A stretch of DNA of 64,000 nt, taken from NCBI GenBank assembly GCA_965247915.1, contig OZ252048.1, forward strand, positions 1,178,001 through 1,242,000, written 5' to 3'. The stretch's first letter is position 1. Each line of letters starts with the position of its first letter. This DNA is from JAKZRT01 sp965247915 (GTDB lineage Bacteria > Pseudomonadota > Alphaproteobacteria > Rhodobacterales > Rhodobacteraceae). Shown here piece by piece: positions 50,667 through 59,216 of this stretch. Made by a program: the position numbers and the translations under genes. Below the pieces are notes generated by a model. The model saw only the letters and a list, made by a program, of their open reading frames with translations, did no database searches and was not told where the DNA came from.

Positions 50667-51830
50667 ATGAATAACGACATTATAGACACCGAAAGCGCCA
50701 GTAGCCCGGTGTTGTATCGAACGGGCGCGTGCAGGGGGACAGTTTCCGTGAGACTTTTCCCACGGCTGGCAATCATCGCCGCCGCCGTGCTGCTGCTCGG
50801 TTTTCCGGCGTCGGCGGACGCGGCTGAAGGGGCCGCGGTAACGCTGAGGTCGAGCCCCCCCGCCGATCTTGCTGGGCTCGAATACTACCAATACCGCGTC
50901 TCCGACGACGACGGCGTAATGTGGAACCCGGATTGGACCACAATCCCCGGTAGCAACGCGAGCACCACCAGTTACGTCATCACCGGCCTGACATTTGGCA
51001 CCCTGTACACCTTCCAGCTGCGTTCGGCGAACGACTTTCGTGTCAGCGACGCAGCCGAAACGACCGCCATAGCACTGTGGCCCGCGCCGCCCAATTTGGC
51101 GGCGACCCCGGGCGACAGCCAGGTTGCGCTACAGTGGGACAGGAACCCCGAGATCAACCATTATTCGGTCCAAATCCAGGGTGGCGCGACGCCTGTGACC
51201 CAGTTCGTCCAGTCCGGATCGGGGTCGAAGACGACCGCTGCCATTACCGGGTTGACCAACGGCACCGAATACACCTTCACGGTGCTGGGGGTAAGCGGCG
51301 CCGTGAGCGGCTCCGATATCATCAGCGCGTCATCCACCGTGACCGCCACGCCGGGGCTTTTGGCGCGCTTCGGGCGACTCAACGCCGAGATCCTCTCCAA
51401 ACACGCGCTGACCATCGCCGATGTCACCAACCGGGCGATCGGTGCGCGCATGGACGAGGCGTGCGGCAAACAGGCGGCCGCCTACACGCTGGCCGGGGGA
51501 TCGAGGATCCATGGTGCGCTGCACGCCAAGGCCCAGGCCCTCGAGGACGGCACGCTCACCCTCGACGATGTACTGGCGGGCTCGTCCTTCCGGCTGCCGC
51601 TCGCGGCGGCGGCCAATGACGGCATGGCACCCGGCGCCGGCGGGCCGGTGGTGTGGGGCCGTGGCGAGCGGCACACGCTCGAAAGCACGGAGTCCGCCCT
51701 TGCCTGGGACGGCACGGTGCTGACCGGCCAGATCGGCATCGATGGTTGTCTGCGCGACGATCTCCTGACCGGGCTCGCGCTGTCGCGCTCAGTCGGTGAA
51801 TTCGACCTAAAGACTTGCACGCCAAGATAG
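50667..51830 (+). pseudogene. Second autotransporter with fibronectin type III domains, truncated by IS3
   Basis: The protein has a signal peptide (LFPRLAIIAAAVLLLGFPAS then ADA), two fibronectin type III-like domains (YYQYRVSDDDGVMWN ... YVITGLTFGTLYTFQLRSAN; PPNLAATPGDSQVALQWDRN ... AAITGLTNGTEYTFTVLG) and the start of an autotransporter barrel (LLARFGRLNAEILSKHALT, VVWGRGERHTLESTESALAW, LTGLALSRSVGEFDL) homologous to the barrel of the preceding giant gene. At about 51808 the sequence switches to an IS3 element and the frame stops after a few foreign codons (KTCTPR), so most of the barrel (about 250 residues) is missing and the protein cannot be exported normally. The start could be the ATG at 50667 or a nearby GTG closer to the signal peptide. 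The 204 bp before it hold no gene. Confidence 0.85.
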
Positions 51831-51892
51831 GGGAGCTGGCCGTCGCCAACGATTTTTTGGCCAGAAAGCTCAAGCCCTGGGCCGGCAAGTGA
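51809..51892 (+). pseudogene. IS3 OrfA, last 27 codons
   Basis: KDLHAKIGELAVANDFLARK followed by LKPWAGK and a TGA is the usual C-terminus (leucine-zipper end) of OrfA in this IS3 subgroup. The helix-turn-helix part is missing because the element's left end is deleted. It overlaps the OrfB frame by a few bases, as in intact elements. Confidence 0.8.
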
Positions 51893-52773
51893 GGCGGAAG
51901 ATGATTGAGCCAGGCCTTCCAAATCTGTCTGTTGGCAAACAATGCGCCTTGCTGTCGATCTCACGGTCATCCTTTTACTATGAGCCAAAGGGTGAGACCG
52001 CGATGAACCTCGACCTGATGCGCCTGATAGATAAGCAGTTCTTGGAAACGCCGTTTTACGGTGTGCGCCAAATGACGTGGCATCTTCGGAACGAAGGTCA
52101 TCTGGTGAACGAGAAGCGCATCCGACGGCTCATGCGGTTGATGGGCCTCATGCCGATCTACCAGAGGCCCAACACCAGCAAGGCCGCGAAGGGCCACAAG
52201 ATTTACCCCTATCTGCTACGTGGGCTTCGTGTGACCCGCCCCAATCAGGTCTGGTGTTCTGATATCACCTATCTGCCAATGCGACGCGGCTTCCTGTATC
52301 TCCTGGCCATCATGGACTGGCACACGCGCAAAGTGCTGGCGTGGCGCATCTCGAACACGCTGGAAGCGGACTTCTGCGTCGAGGCGTTGAACGAGGCAAT
52401 CCACAAGTTTGGCCCGCCCCAGATCATGAACACTGACCAAGGCAGTCAGTTCACATCCTTTGTCTGGACGGGCCAACTGAAGCGGACAGGCGTGCATATC
52501 TCGATGGACGGCAAGGGCCGGTTCCTCGACAATATTTTTGTGGAACGGCTGTGGCGCTCGCTGAAATACGAGTGCGTCTATCTGCACGCCTGGGAGACTG
52601 GATCGGAGGCCAAGGCCGGCGTCGGCAAATGGATGGAGTTCTACAATCAGAAGCGGCCGCATTCCGCACTTGGCGGCCAGCCTCCAGCCGTGGTCTATTG
52701 GCAGAGAAATGAAACAACGCAACCCGATCAGCAGGAGCAAAAAGTAGCTTATACCAACGGCCTTATAGAATGA
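51889..52773 (+). CDS. IS3-family transposase OrfB (DDE integrase core)
   Basis: About 290 residues: an HTH_21 segment (PLMRLIDKQFLETPFYGVRQ region, YGVRQMTWHLRNEGHLVNEK) and the rve integrase core with Asp in NQVWCSDITYLPMRRGF, Asp in IMNTDQGSQFTSFVW and Glu in LDNIFVERLWRSLKYECVYL, ending FYNQKRPHSALGGQPPAVVY. The catalytic residues are intact, but OrfA is lost, so the OrfAB fusion needed for transposition cannot be made. The last three codons and stop come from the IS630 inverted repeat, so the C-terminus is slightly altered. Confidence 0.9.
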   Translation: MRRKMIEPGLPNLSVGKQCALLSISRSSFYYEPKGETAMNLDLMRLIDKQFLETPFYGVRQMTWHLRNEGHLVNEKRIRRLMRLMGLMPIYQRPNTSKAAKGHKIYPYLLRGLRVTRPNQVWCSDITYLPMRRGFLYLLAIMDWHTRKVLAWRISNTLEADFCVEALNEAIHKFGPPQIMNTDQGSQFTSFVWTGQLKRTGVHISMDGKGRFLDNIFVERLWRSLKYECVYLHAWETGSEAKAGVGKWMEFYNQKRPHSALGGQPPAVVYWQRNETTQPDQQEQKVAYTNGLIE

Positions 52774-53828
52774 CGCTTTTTGCGTATTCGCGTGAGGTTA
52801 TGTTTTGAACGGTCTCTTTGTCTTCGGCGAAGAAGTTCCACGCGTCGCAGCACTTCTCGACGATGTGGTCGTAACTGTCGAAGATGGAGATGGCGAGTTT
52901 GTTGGCGCGCAGGTAGGCCCAGACGTTTTCGATCGGGTTGAGTTCCGGCGCGTATGGCGGCAGGGGGAGAAGTGTGATGTTGTCGGGGGTGCATAGTGCC
53001 TTTGAACCGTGCCAGCCTGCGCCATCAAGCACGATTACGGCATGTGCCCCTGGAACGACGGTTTTGGCGATTTCGGCGAGGTGTTCATTCATCGCCTGCG
53101 TATCGGCAAAGGGCATGACGAGGGCGGCGGCAGCGGCGCGTTCCGGACAGACGGCTCCAAATATGTAAGCCCATTTGTAGCGAGTATCACGTGGCGCGCG
53201 CGGGCGGGTTCCGCGCCTGGCCCAAACACGGGTGAGCGTTCCCTGCTGTCCGATCCTCGCTTCATCCTGGAACCAGATTTCCAGTGGTTTGCCGCGGGCT
53301 TCAGGCGGCAGTGCCGCCGCTACCAGCTGCGCGAAGTTTTTTTTTGAACGCCGCCTGTGCGGCCGGATCCGATTGAGGATGTGCGGGGCGCACCGAAAGC
53401 CGCCTGAACCCAAGTTTGGCAAGCTGTTTGCCTACCGTGCGCTCATGCATGACAACACCGAAGCGCTCTTTGATCAGGTGCTTCAGGTCGATACGCCGCC
53501 AACGCACCACGCGGTCCACCTCAGGGTCAGGACCCGCGCGAACGATCTCGGAAAGTTCCGCCTTCTGCGCGGCGCTCAGGTAAGGCGTGCGCCCTGGTGC
53601 CGTGCGGTTCGACAGGCCCGCAAGCCCCCCGGCATTGTAACGATACACCCAGTCGCGCAAGGTTTGCCGGTCCATCCCGCAGCTCCGCGCCGCCGCCGCG
53701 CGGTCCGACCCTTCCATAACCAACGCAATCGCCAACATCCTCCGCGCTGCCTTCGCATCCGTTGACCTCGCCGCCGACGCGCGAAGGTCCCTCGCCGATA
53801 AATCCAACCGTGTAACCGCAACTGTCAT
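52763..53828 (-). CDS. IS630-family transposase in two frames joined at an A9 run
   Basis: The first frame (53301-53828) is the helix-turn-helix half: MTVAVTRLDLSARDLRASAA, MLAIALVMEGSDRAAAARSC, RQTLRDWVYRYNAGGLAGL, ending near AAFKKKLRAAG. The second frame (to 52763) is the DDE half: IWFQDEARIGQQGTLTRVWA (Asp), AVIVLDGAGWHG (Asp), PYAPELNPIENVWAYLRANK (Glu). They overlap at nine A residues (complement of 53337-53345); a +1 slip there reads KKNFAQLVAAALPPEARG, which fits the family. The ATG at 53828 has AGGAG upstream. The sequence is clearly different from the IS630 transposase in pccR, yet it uses the same shift direction. Confidence 0.85.
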
Positions 53829-53900
53829 GGGTCTCTCCTGCTTGTAGCAGAAGCGAATCACAACCGAGACGAAAAGGGAATCCCAAAAGAGTCACGCATA
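52766..53900 (-). mobile_element. Second IS630-family element, inserted in IS3
   Basis: It lies between TA dinucleotides (52764-52767 and 53899-53900) with imperfect inverted ends sharing TGAC, a CTTTT run and ATTC. The length is about 1.13 kb. The insertion changes the last codons of the IS3 OrfB and separates it from the IS3 right end. Confidence 0.75.
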
Positions 53901-53956
53901 ATGGCCCTTGGTATTAGATTGCGCCAAATACTGTCCAACGGTTGGGGAGTAGCTCA

Positions 53957-54308
53957 CCATGAAGAGCGAATAAAGCAGCGTGTGAAGCAATGCCGTGGAA
54001 AGATTGAACCTGCTGCCATCATCGCGCCGCAGCTCGATCCCGGCCAAGCGCATGCCCTAGGTCGCCGATCCCGCGGCCAGGGTCAGTACCCGGTAGGCGA
54101 TGCCGACCATCAGCCAGAAGAACGGCAGAAAGAACACCGCGGTAAACGCGGTAAAGGGCACCAGAAGCGCACAGAGAATAGCGATCAGAATGCTGTCGAT
54201 GATCCAGGCCACAAGGCGCTTGGACGTGACTTTCCGGTAATATCCGGCCTCACGGCTGTCGTCGGGGTTGGGCAGGCGGCCCATGCGGTCTTCCATTGTC
54301 GTTTCCAT
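53957..54308 (-). pseudogene. RDD-family membrane protein, amber codon plus IS3 truncation
   Basis: The reading frame starts METTMEDRMGRLPNPDDSRE and continues with KVTSKRLVAWIIDSILIAIL (the RDD motif region) and a second membrane helix ending AYRVLTLAAGSAT, then a TAG at 54057-54059. In the family the next residues are WGMRLAGIEL; here the codon after SAT is TAG where TGG (Trp) is expected, and the frame then continues correctly with GMRLAGIELRRDDGSRFNLS and LLHTLLYSLFMV until the IS3 end at 53956. The gene thus has a nonsense mutation and a 3' truncation. RDD proteins are small integral membrane proteins of uncertain function. A start at 54296 is possible. Confidence 0.88.
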
Positions 54309-54376
54309 TGTTTCAATGCCAGATGTGCAAACGGCCCCCGGGGGAGAGGGGCCGCTGCTGCGAAGCCGTTGGCGGG

Positions 54377-54775
54377 TTACGCCGGTTCTGCTTCGCCGTC
54401 GACTTCCTGGCTGGCGGCCTTGTCGCGCTCGGCCATGAACTGGTCGAACTCGACCTTGTCCTTGGAATCGCGCAGGCGCTTTAGGAAGGCCTGGAAATTG
54501 TCCTGTTCCTCTTCCAGACGCCGCAGGGTTTCCTGCTTGTAGGCGTCAAAGGCAGAGTTGCCCGAGGACTTGAAGTTTGACCGGTGGTACCGGCGGGCAC
54601 TGTGGCCACAGCGATTGAACATGCGTTTGCTCCAGATCATATAGGCAAGAAGGGCGAGGCCGACAGGCCAGAAAAAGATAAAGCCCAAGACCATGGCGGC
54701 GATCCAAGCGCCTTTCCCGCGCTCGTCGAGCCAGGATTCTGCTTGGGTGGGCCATGATGTGGCGGCGGTGCTCAT
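54377..54775 (-). CDS. DUF2852 domain-containing membrane protein
   Basis: About 132 residues with one hydrophobic segment (GAWIAAMVLGFIFFWPVGLA, then LLAYMIWSKRMF), a basic patch, and a long charged helix that is probably a coiled coil (YKQETLRRLEEEQDNFQAFL and on to the acidic tail). This is the pattern of alphaproteobacterial DUF2852 proteins, whose function is unknown. I chose the ATG at 54775 (MSTAATSWPT), which has GGAG 9 bases upstream; an ATG at 54790 is alternative. It sits 68 bases upstream of the RDD pseudogene in the same direction. Confidence 0.85.
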   Translation of the reverse strand: MSTAATSWPTQAESWLDERGKGAWIAAMVLGFIFFWPVGLALLAYMIWSKRMFNRCGHSARRYHRSNFKSSGNSAFDAYKQETLRRLEEEQDNFQAFLKRLRDSKDKVEFDQFMAERDKAASQEVDGEAEPA

Positions 54776-54876
54776 TTTAGGGGTCTCCATTAAGATTTTT
54801 GTTCGATGTGAATGCTGTTCACATTGCTTAGATTGGGGGTTTGGAGGATTTGGTCAAGTGCTAATGTGAAGTATTT

Positions 54877-55362
54877 TTACATAAATCGCAATACTTGTGT
54901 AAATTCAGAAGGTTGCACGCCCAATATTTTCATCAGATCAACCGGTGAAACCGGGAATATATGGCGTGGCGTCCCGGCGGCGGCCCATATCTGGTCAAAC
55001 CCGGCCAGGTTGGCGTCGAAAAAACAGGCAATCGGGGTTTTGTGGCCCAGCGGCGCGACGCAGCCGATGGCAAATCCGGTGACGGCCCGAATCGTATCGG
55101 CCTCGGCGCGCATCAGCGCCTCGCCCGCCAAATTCGCGGCCCGGTCGGGCGCTACCTGCCGGCCGCCCGCGGTGATAAAGAGATAAAGCCGCTCGCTGCC
55201 CTGGCCCTGGAAAATGATCGACTTGGCGATCTGGTCGATCTCGCAGCCAGCGGCATCGGCAGCCTGCGCGGCGGTCCGGGTCTCGGACGGCATTTCCACC
55301 ACTTCGGCGGTCAGCCCGGCCCCGTCGAGGGCGGCGATCACACGCCTAAGGGATTTCGACAT
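54877..55362 (-). CDS. YbaK/EbsC-type aminoacyl-tRNA deacylase
   Basis: A 161-residue protein of the YbaK/ProX superfamily, whose members hydrolyse mischarged aminoacyl-tRNAs such as Cys-tRNA(Pro). Family features are MPSETRTAAQAADAAGCEID, QIAKSIIFQGQGSERLYLFI with the catalytic-type Lys, ALMRAEADTIRAVTGFAIGC and the glycine loop VAPLGHKTPIACFFD. I chose the ATG at 55362 (MSKSLRRVIAAL); the open frame upstream overlaps the glnE leader. Divergent from glnE with an 89-bp gap. Confidence 0.88.
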   Translation of the reverse strand: MSKSLRRVIAALDGAGLTAEVVEMPSETRTAAQAADAAGCEIDQIAKSIIFQGQGSERLYLFITAGGRQVAPDRAANLAGEALMRAEADTIRAVTGFAIGCVAPLGHKTPIACFFDANLAGFDQIWAAAGTPRHIFPVSPVDLMKILGVQPSEFTQVLRFM

Positions 55363-55451
55363 CGCAGGCCTCCTGCCTGCGTATATTGCCGTGGACGGCC
55401 AGCGGGGCAAGGCCGGTTGACCGCAGATGTTCACTCGGTCCAATTGGGCCC

Positions 55452-58235
55452 ATGAGTTTTGCCGACCGTATCACCCGGCTGCCGCTGCCGCACGACCCGG
55501 CGCGCGGCGCCGATGCGCGTGCCGCATGCGCGAGCTGCGTTGTGGTATTTGGCGATCTTGTCGAGGGCGCCGCAGGGTCCAGCCCGTATCTGGCCGGACT
55601 GATTGCGCGCGAATCCGACTGGCTTGTCACCGCCACCAACGGGACGCCCGAAGATGCTCTTGCGCAGATACTGGTGCAGATACGCGGCCTTGACGAGGCC
55701 GAACTTGCCCAAGGGCTGAGGCGGCTGAAACGCCGGATCGCGCTTTTGACAGCAATTGCCGATCTCGGCGGTGTCTGGTCGCTGGAAGAGGTCACCGGCG
55801 CATTGACCGAATTTGCCGATCTCGCCGTATCGCGGGCGCTGGTGGCCAGCATCCGCCGCGAGGCGCAGCGCGGCAGGCTGCCCGGCGTGGACCCCGATAC
55901 CGTGTCGGGTGACTCGGGCGGCATGGCGGTTCTGGCCGTGGGCAAGATGGGCGCGCGCGAGTTGAACTATTCCTCGGACATCGACCTGATCTGCCTGTTT
56001 GACGACAGCCGTTTTGCGCAAGGCGACTATCAAGACGCCCGCGCCGGGTTCATCCGGGCCACCAAGGCGATGACCGCGCTGCTGTCAGAAGCAACCGGCG
56101 ACGGTTACGTTTTTCGCACCGACCTGCGGCTGCGACCCGACCCTTCGGTCACGCCGGTTTGTCTGGCGATGGACGCGGCCGAACGGTATTACGAAAGCCT
56201 GGGCCGCACCTGGGAACGCGCCGCCTATATCAAGGCGCGTGTTTGTGCGGGCGACATCGCGGCGGGCGAAGCGTTCTTGGCGCGGCTGACGCCCTTTGTC
56301 TGGCGCAAACATCTTGATTTCGCCGCCATCGAAGACGCCCACAACATGCGCCTGCGCATTCGCGAACACAAAGGTCTGGGCGGGCCGATCGCTCTGGCCG
56401 GGCACGACATGAAGCTGGGGCGCGGCGGCATTCGCGAGATCGAGTTTTTCACCCAGACCCGGCAGATCATCGCCGGCGGTCGCGAGCCGGCGTTGCGCCA
56501 GCGCGGCACCGTGGCCGGCCTTGAGGCCCTGACCCAAGGCGGCTGGGTCGGCGCGGAAGTCAGCGAGCCCCTGATCACGGACTACCGCGCGCACCGCGAG
56601 ACCGAGCATCGCCTGCAAATGGTCGCCGATGCCCAGACCCATGCCTTGCCGGCCTCTGACGACGGGTTCAAGCGGCTGGCACTGCTCTCCGGGCAGGCCG
56701 ACGTCGCGGCGTTGCGGCGGGATTTGCGCGCGCGGCTGGAGCGGGTCCTTAACTTGACCGAGCCGTTCTTTGCGCCCGGCTCGAAAACCACCGAAGTATC
56801 GACCGTCCACGCCGGGACCGCAGCGCGCTGGCTGCGCCTGCCGGCGCTGCGCAGCGAGCGCGCCAGGGACCGGTTCGAACGCCTGCGCCCGATGCTGTTT
56901 GCCCGGCTCGATGCCGCCCCGCAACCGACCGAGGCGGTGGCCGCCTTCGAGGGGTTTCTGGCCGGGCTGCCCGCCGGTGTGCAGCTTTTCGCGCTGTTCG
57001 AGGCCAATCCCCAGCTGGTCGACCTGATCGTCGATATCGCCAGCACTGCGCCGGGGCTGGCGCAATATCTGGGCCGCAACGCGCAGGTGCTCGATGCGGT
57101 CATTGGCGGATCGTTTTTTGAAGCATGGCCAGGTGTCGCGGCGCTGGTGGCCGAACTGGCCGCCACCCTCGCCCGCGCGCCCGATTACGAGGCGCGGCTT
57201 GATAGTGCGCGCCGCTGGATGAAGGAATGGCATTTCGGGATCGGCGTGCATCACCTGCGCGGGCTGATCGATGCGGCCCAGGCCGGGCGGCAATATTCCG
57301 ATCTGGCCGATGCGGTTCTGCAAGGGCTTCTGCCGGTGGTCACCCAGGAATTTTCGCGCAAACACGGGACGCCCCCGGGGCGCGGGGCTGCGGTGGTCGG
57401 CATGGGCTCGCTTGGGGCGCAGCTTCTGTCTTCGGGGTCCGATCTGGACCTGATTGTGATCTATGACGCTGATGGCGACGCCACGTCGGACGGCCCGCGT
57501 CCGTTGGCGGCGCGCAGCTATAATGCGCGCCTCACGCAAGGGCTGGTCACGGCACTGTCGGCGCGCATGGCCGAAGGCAAGCTATACGAGGTCGACATGC
57601 GCCTGCGCCCGTCGGGCCGCAAAGGCCCGGTGGCGACGGGATTTGGGTCGTTTCAGCATTACCAGCGCGACGAGGCCTGGGGGTGGGAGCATCTGGCCTT
57701 GACCCGCGCCCGCCCGATCGCCGGGCCGACGCCCCTGACCGCCGACATCGAAGCGTTTCGCGCGGGTTTTCTGGGCGAAATCGGTGCCGCGCCAAAAGTG
57801 GTGGCCGATATATCCGAGATGCGGGCGCGGCTCGATATGGCCAAACCGCGCGGTTCGGTCTGGCAGGTCAAGGAAGGACCGGGCGGCATGCGCGACATCG
57901 AGCTTTTTGCGCAAGGTGCGGCGCTGATCGCCGGGCAAACGGTTCGCGCCACCGCGGATCAGATCGTCGAGGGCGCGCGGATCGGGTGGATTGAACCGCA
58001 AAATGCGCAGCGCTTAACTGAGGCCTACCAGCTTTTGTCAACGGTTCTGATCGCCGCGCGGCTTTTGCAAGCGCCGGATCTTGAGCTTGCGAATGTCGGC
58101 TCCGGCGGGCAGGCCTTTGTGTTACGGGCCGCGAATATGAATTCAATTGACGCGCTCGCCCAGGCGTTGCAAGCCGCCTATGATAGCGCGGCCGCGATTA
58201 TCGGCGCGGCGCTTGACGCTCCGCCAGCGACATGA
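55452..58235 (+). CDS. glnE: Bifunctional glutamine synthetase adenylyltransferase/deadenylyltransferase
   Basis: A 927-residue regulator of nitrogen assimilation that adds or removes AMP on glutamine synthetase under control of PII. It contains two nucleotidyltransferase halves: the N-terminal deadenylylase with ELNYSSDIDLICLFDDSRF and FRTDLRLRPDPSVTPV, and the C-terminal adenylylase with SSGSDLDLIVIYDADGD and YEVDMRLRPSGRKGPV. LGRGGIREIEFFTQTRQIIA and GPGGMRDIELFAQG are the matching helical segments of each half. The length is typical. I chose the ATG at 55452 (MSFADRITRLPLPHD); upstream codons are unlike the family. Confidence 0.97.
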   Translation: MSFADRITRLPLPHDPARGADARAACASCVVVFGDLVEGAAGSSPYLAGLIARESDWLVTATNGTPEDALAQILVQIRGLDEAELAQGLRRLKRRIALLTAIADLGGVWSLEEVTGALTEFADLAVSRALVASIRREAQRGRLPGVDPDTVSGDSGGMAVLAVGKMGARELNYSSDIDLICLFDDSRFAQGDYQDARAGFIRATKAMTALLSEATGDGYVFRTDLRLRPDPSVTPVCLAMDAAERYYESLGRTWERAAYIKARVCAGDIAAGEAFLARLTPFVWRKHLDFAAIEDAHNMRLRIREHKGLGGPIALAGHDMKLGRGGIREIEFFTQTRQIIAGGREPALRQRGTVAGLEALTQGGWVGAEVSEPLITDYRAHRETEHRLQMVADAQTHALPASDDGFKRLALLSGQADVAALRRDLRARLERVLNLTEPFFAPGSKTTEVSTVHAGTAARWLRLPALRSERARDRFERLRPMLFARLDAAPQPTEAVAAFEGFLAGLPAGVQLFALFEANPQLVDLIVDIASTAPGLAQYLGRNAQVLDAVIGGSFFEAWPGVAALVAELAATLARAPDYEARLDSARRWMKEWHFGIGVHHLRGLIDAAQAGRQYSDLADAVLQGLLPVVTQEFSRKHGTPPGRGAAVVGMGSLGAQLLSSGSDLDLIVIYDADGDATSDGPRPLAARSYNARLTQGLVTALSARMAEGKLYEVDMRLRPSGRKGPVATGFGSFQHYQRDEAWGWEHLALTRARPIAGPTPLTADIEAFRAGFLGEIGAAPKVVADISEMRARLDMAKPRGSVWQVKEGPGGMRDIELFAQGAALIAGQTVRATADQIVEGARIGWIEPQNAQRLTEAYQLLSTVLIAARLLQAPDLELANVGSGGQAFVLRAANMNSIDALAQALQAAYDSAAAIIGAALDAPPAT

Positions 58236-58244
58236 GGTCAAGAC

Positions 58245-58520
58245 ATGGGCGACCGCGACGACATCGACCCCAAGGGGCTGATCCGCGAATCCTACCGGAT
58301 CGACGGGATCAGCGCCGAAGAATGCCGGTCGATTTTCATGGACTGGGCCTTGAGCATTCCGATGGACGCGGACCACCGGGCCATGATCGAAACGCTGCTG
58401 GGGCATTACGGGGCCGGGCAGGCCAACCATCCGATGACCGCCGTTCTGCGCGATGGCCTGGCCACCCCGGCCAAACGCGGGCGGCGCGGCGGCCGATCGG
58501 CGCGTCACCTGCGAAAGTAG
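58245..58520 (+). CDS. Conserved small protein of unknown function
   Basis: A 91-residue protein, MGDRDDIDPKGLIRESYRID followed by SAEECRSIFMDWALSIP, LLGHYGAGQANHPMTAVLRD and a basic C-terminal tail KRGRRGGRSARHLRK. I recognise it only as the type of small protein that follows glnE in Rhodobacterales. The ATG at 58245 lies 9 bases after the glnE stop, so the two are probably one transcription unit. It has no membrane segment or signal; the basic tail could bind nucleic acid. Confidence 0.75.
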   Translation: MGDRDDIDPKGLIRESYRIDGISAEECRSIFMDWALSIPMDADHRAMIETLLGHYGAGQANHPMTAVLRDGLATPAKRGRRGGRSARHLRK

Positions 58521-58536
58521 GGGATTGCGCCGCGCC

Positions 58537-58554
58537 GCGCGCTTCGCGAGGCGC
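58537..58554. terminator. Weak hairpin between convergent units
   Basis: GCGC-(10 nt)-GCGC lies in the 40-bp gap between the small protein gene and eda, which converge. The stem is short and there is no T-run, so this is a weak prediction. Confidence 0.25.
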
Positions 58555-58560
58555 CGGTGA

Positions 58561-59205
58561 TCAGGACCGCAGGCCAGCGGCCTGACGCGCGAGGTCTTCA
58601 ATACCGGACCAGTCGCGCGCGTCGATCAGGGCTTGCGTGGCGACCCAGCTGCCGGCCACGCAGGCGACATTAGCAAGCGCGAGATAATCGCCGGTATTCG
58701 CCAGGGATACGCCGCCGGTCGGGCAGAACGTGACCTGCGGGATCGGGCCGCCGATGGCACGGAGCGCCGCCGCGCCGCCCGAGGCTTCGGCGGGGAAGAA
58801 CTTTTGCATGCTATAGCCGCGCTCGAGAAGCCGCATCGCTTCGCTGGCGGTGGCCGCTCCCGGCAAAACCGGCAGGCCGGCCGCTTCGCAAGCGTCCAAA
58901 AGCCGGTCGGTTGCACCCGGGGACACGCCAAAATATGCGCCTGCGGCCTTGGCGGCCAGCACGTCGCCGGGTGTCAACAATGTGCCTGCCCCCACCACGC
59001 CGCCCGGCACCGCCGCCATGGCAGCGATGGCGTCAAGCGCGGCGGCGGTGCGCAGGGTCACCTCGAGCACCGGCAAGCCGCCCGCGACCAAGGCACGGGC
59101 CAACGGCTCGGCAATAACGGCGTCATGGATGACCATCACCGGGATAACCGGCGCCAGGCCGCAAATTCGCTTCGTCTCGGCGGTTGCTTGGGTTGGGGTC
59201 ATCAT
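58561..59205 (-). CDS. eda: KDPG/KHG aldolase
   Basis: A 214-residue class I aldolase that cleaves 2-dehydro-3-deoxy-6-phosphogluconate to pyruvate and glyceraldehyde 3-phosphate, the last Entner-Doudoroff step. The catalytic Glu is in GGLPVLEVTLRTAAAL, the phosphate/pyruvate region in GVVGAGTLLTPGDVLAA and FGVSPGATDRLLDAC, and the Schiff-base Lys in YSMQKFFPAEASGG; PQVTFCPTGGVSLAN closes the barrel. Length is standard. I chose the ATG at 59205 (MMTPTQATAETK); the longer frame upstream overlaps edd. It lies 11 bases after edd in the same operon. Confidence 0.96.
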   Translation of the reverse strand: MMTPTQATAETKRICGLAPVIPVMVIHDAVIAEPLARALVAGGLPVLEVTLRTAAALDAIAAMAAVPGGVVGAGTLLTPGDVLAAKAAGAYFGVSPGATDRLLDACEAAGLPVLPGAATASEAMRLLERGYSMQKFFPAEASGGAAALRAIGGPIPQVTFCPTGGVSLANTGDYLALANVACVAGSWVATQALIDARDWSGIEDLARQAAGLRS

Positions 59206-59216
59206 GTCGCCCTGGG

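Larger units (their letters stand above)
51808..53956 (+). mobile_element. IS3-family element, left end deleted, interrupted by IS630
   Basis: It contains the last 27 codons of OrfA, all of OrfB, and a right end CTGTCCAACGGTTGG + GGAGTAGCTCA finishing at 53956. The left terminal repeat and most of OrfA are gone; the junction with the autotransporter gene is at about 51808. A 1.13-kb IS630 element is inserted at a TA near the OrfB stop. Immediately right of 53956 the RDD-family gene resumes. Confidence 0.85.
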
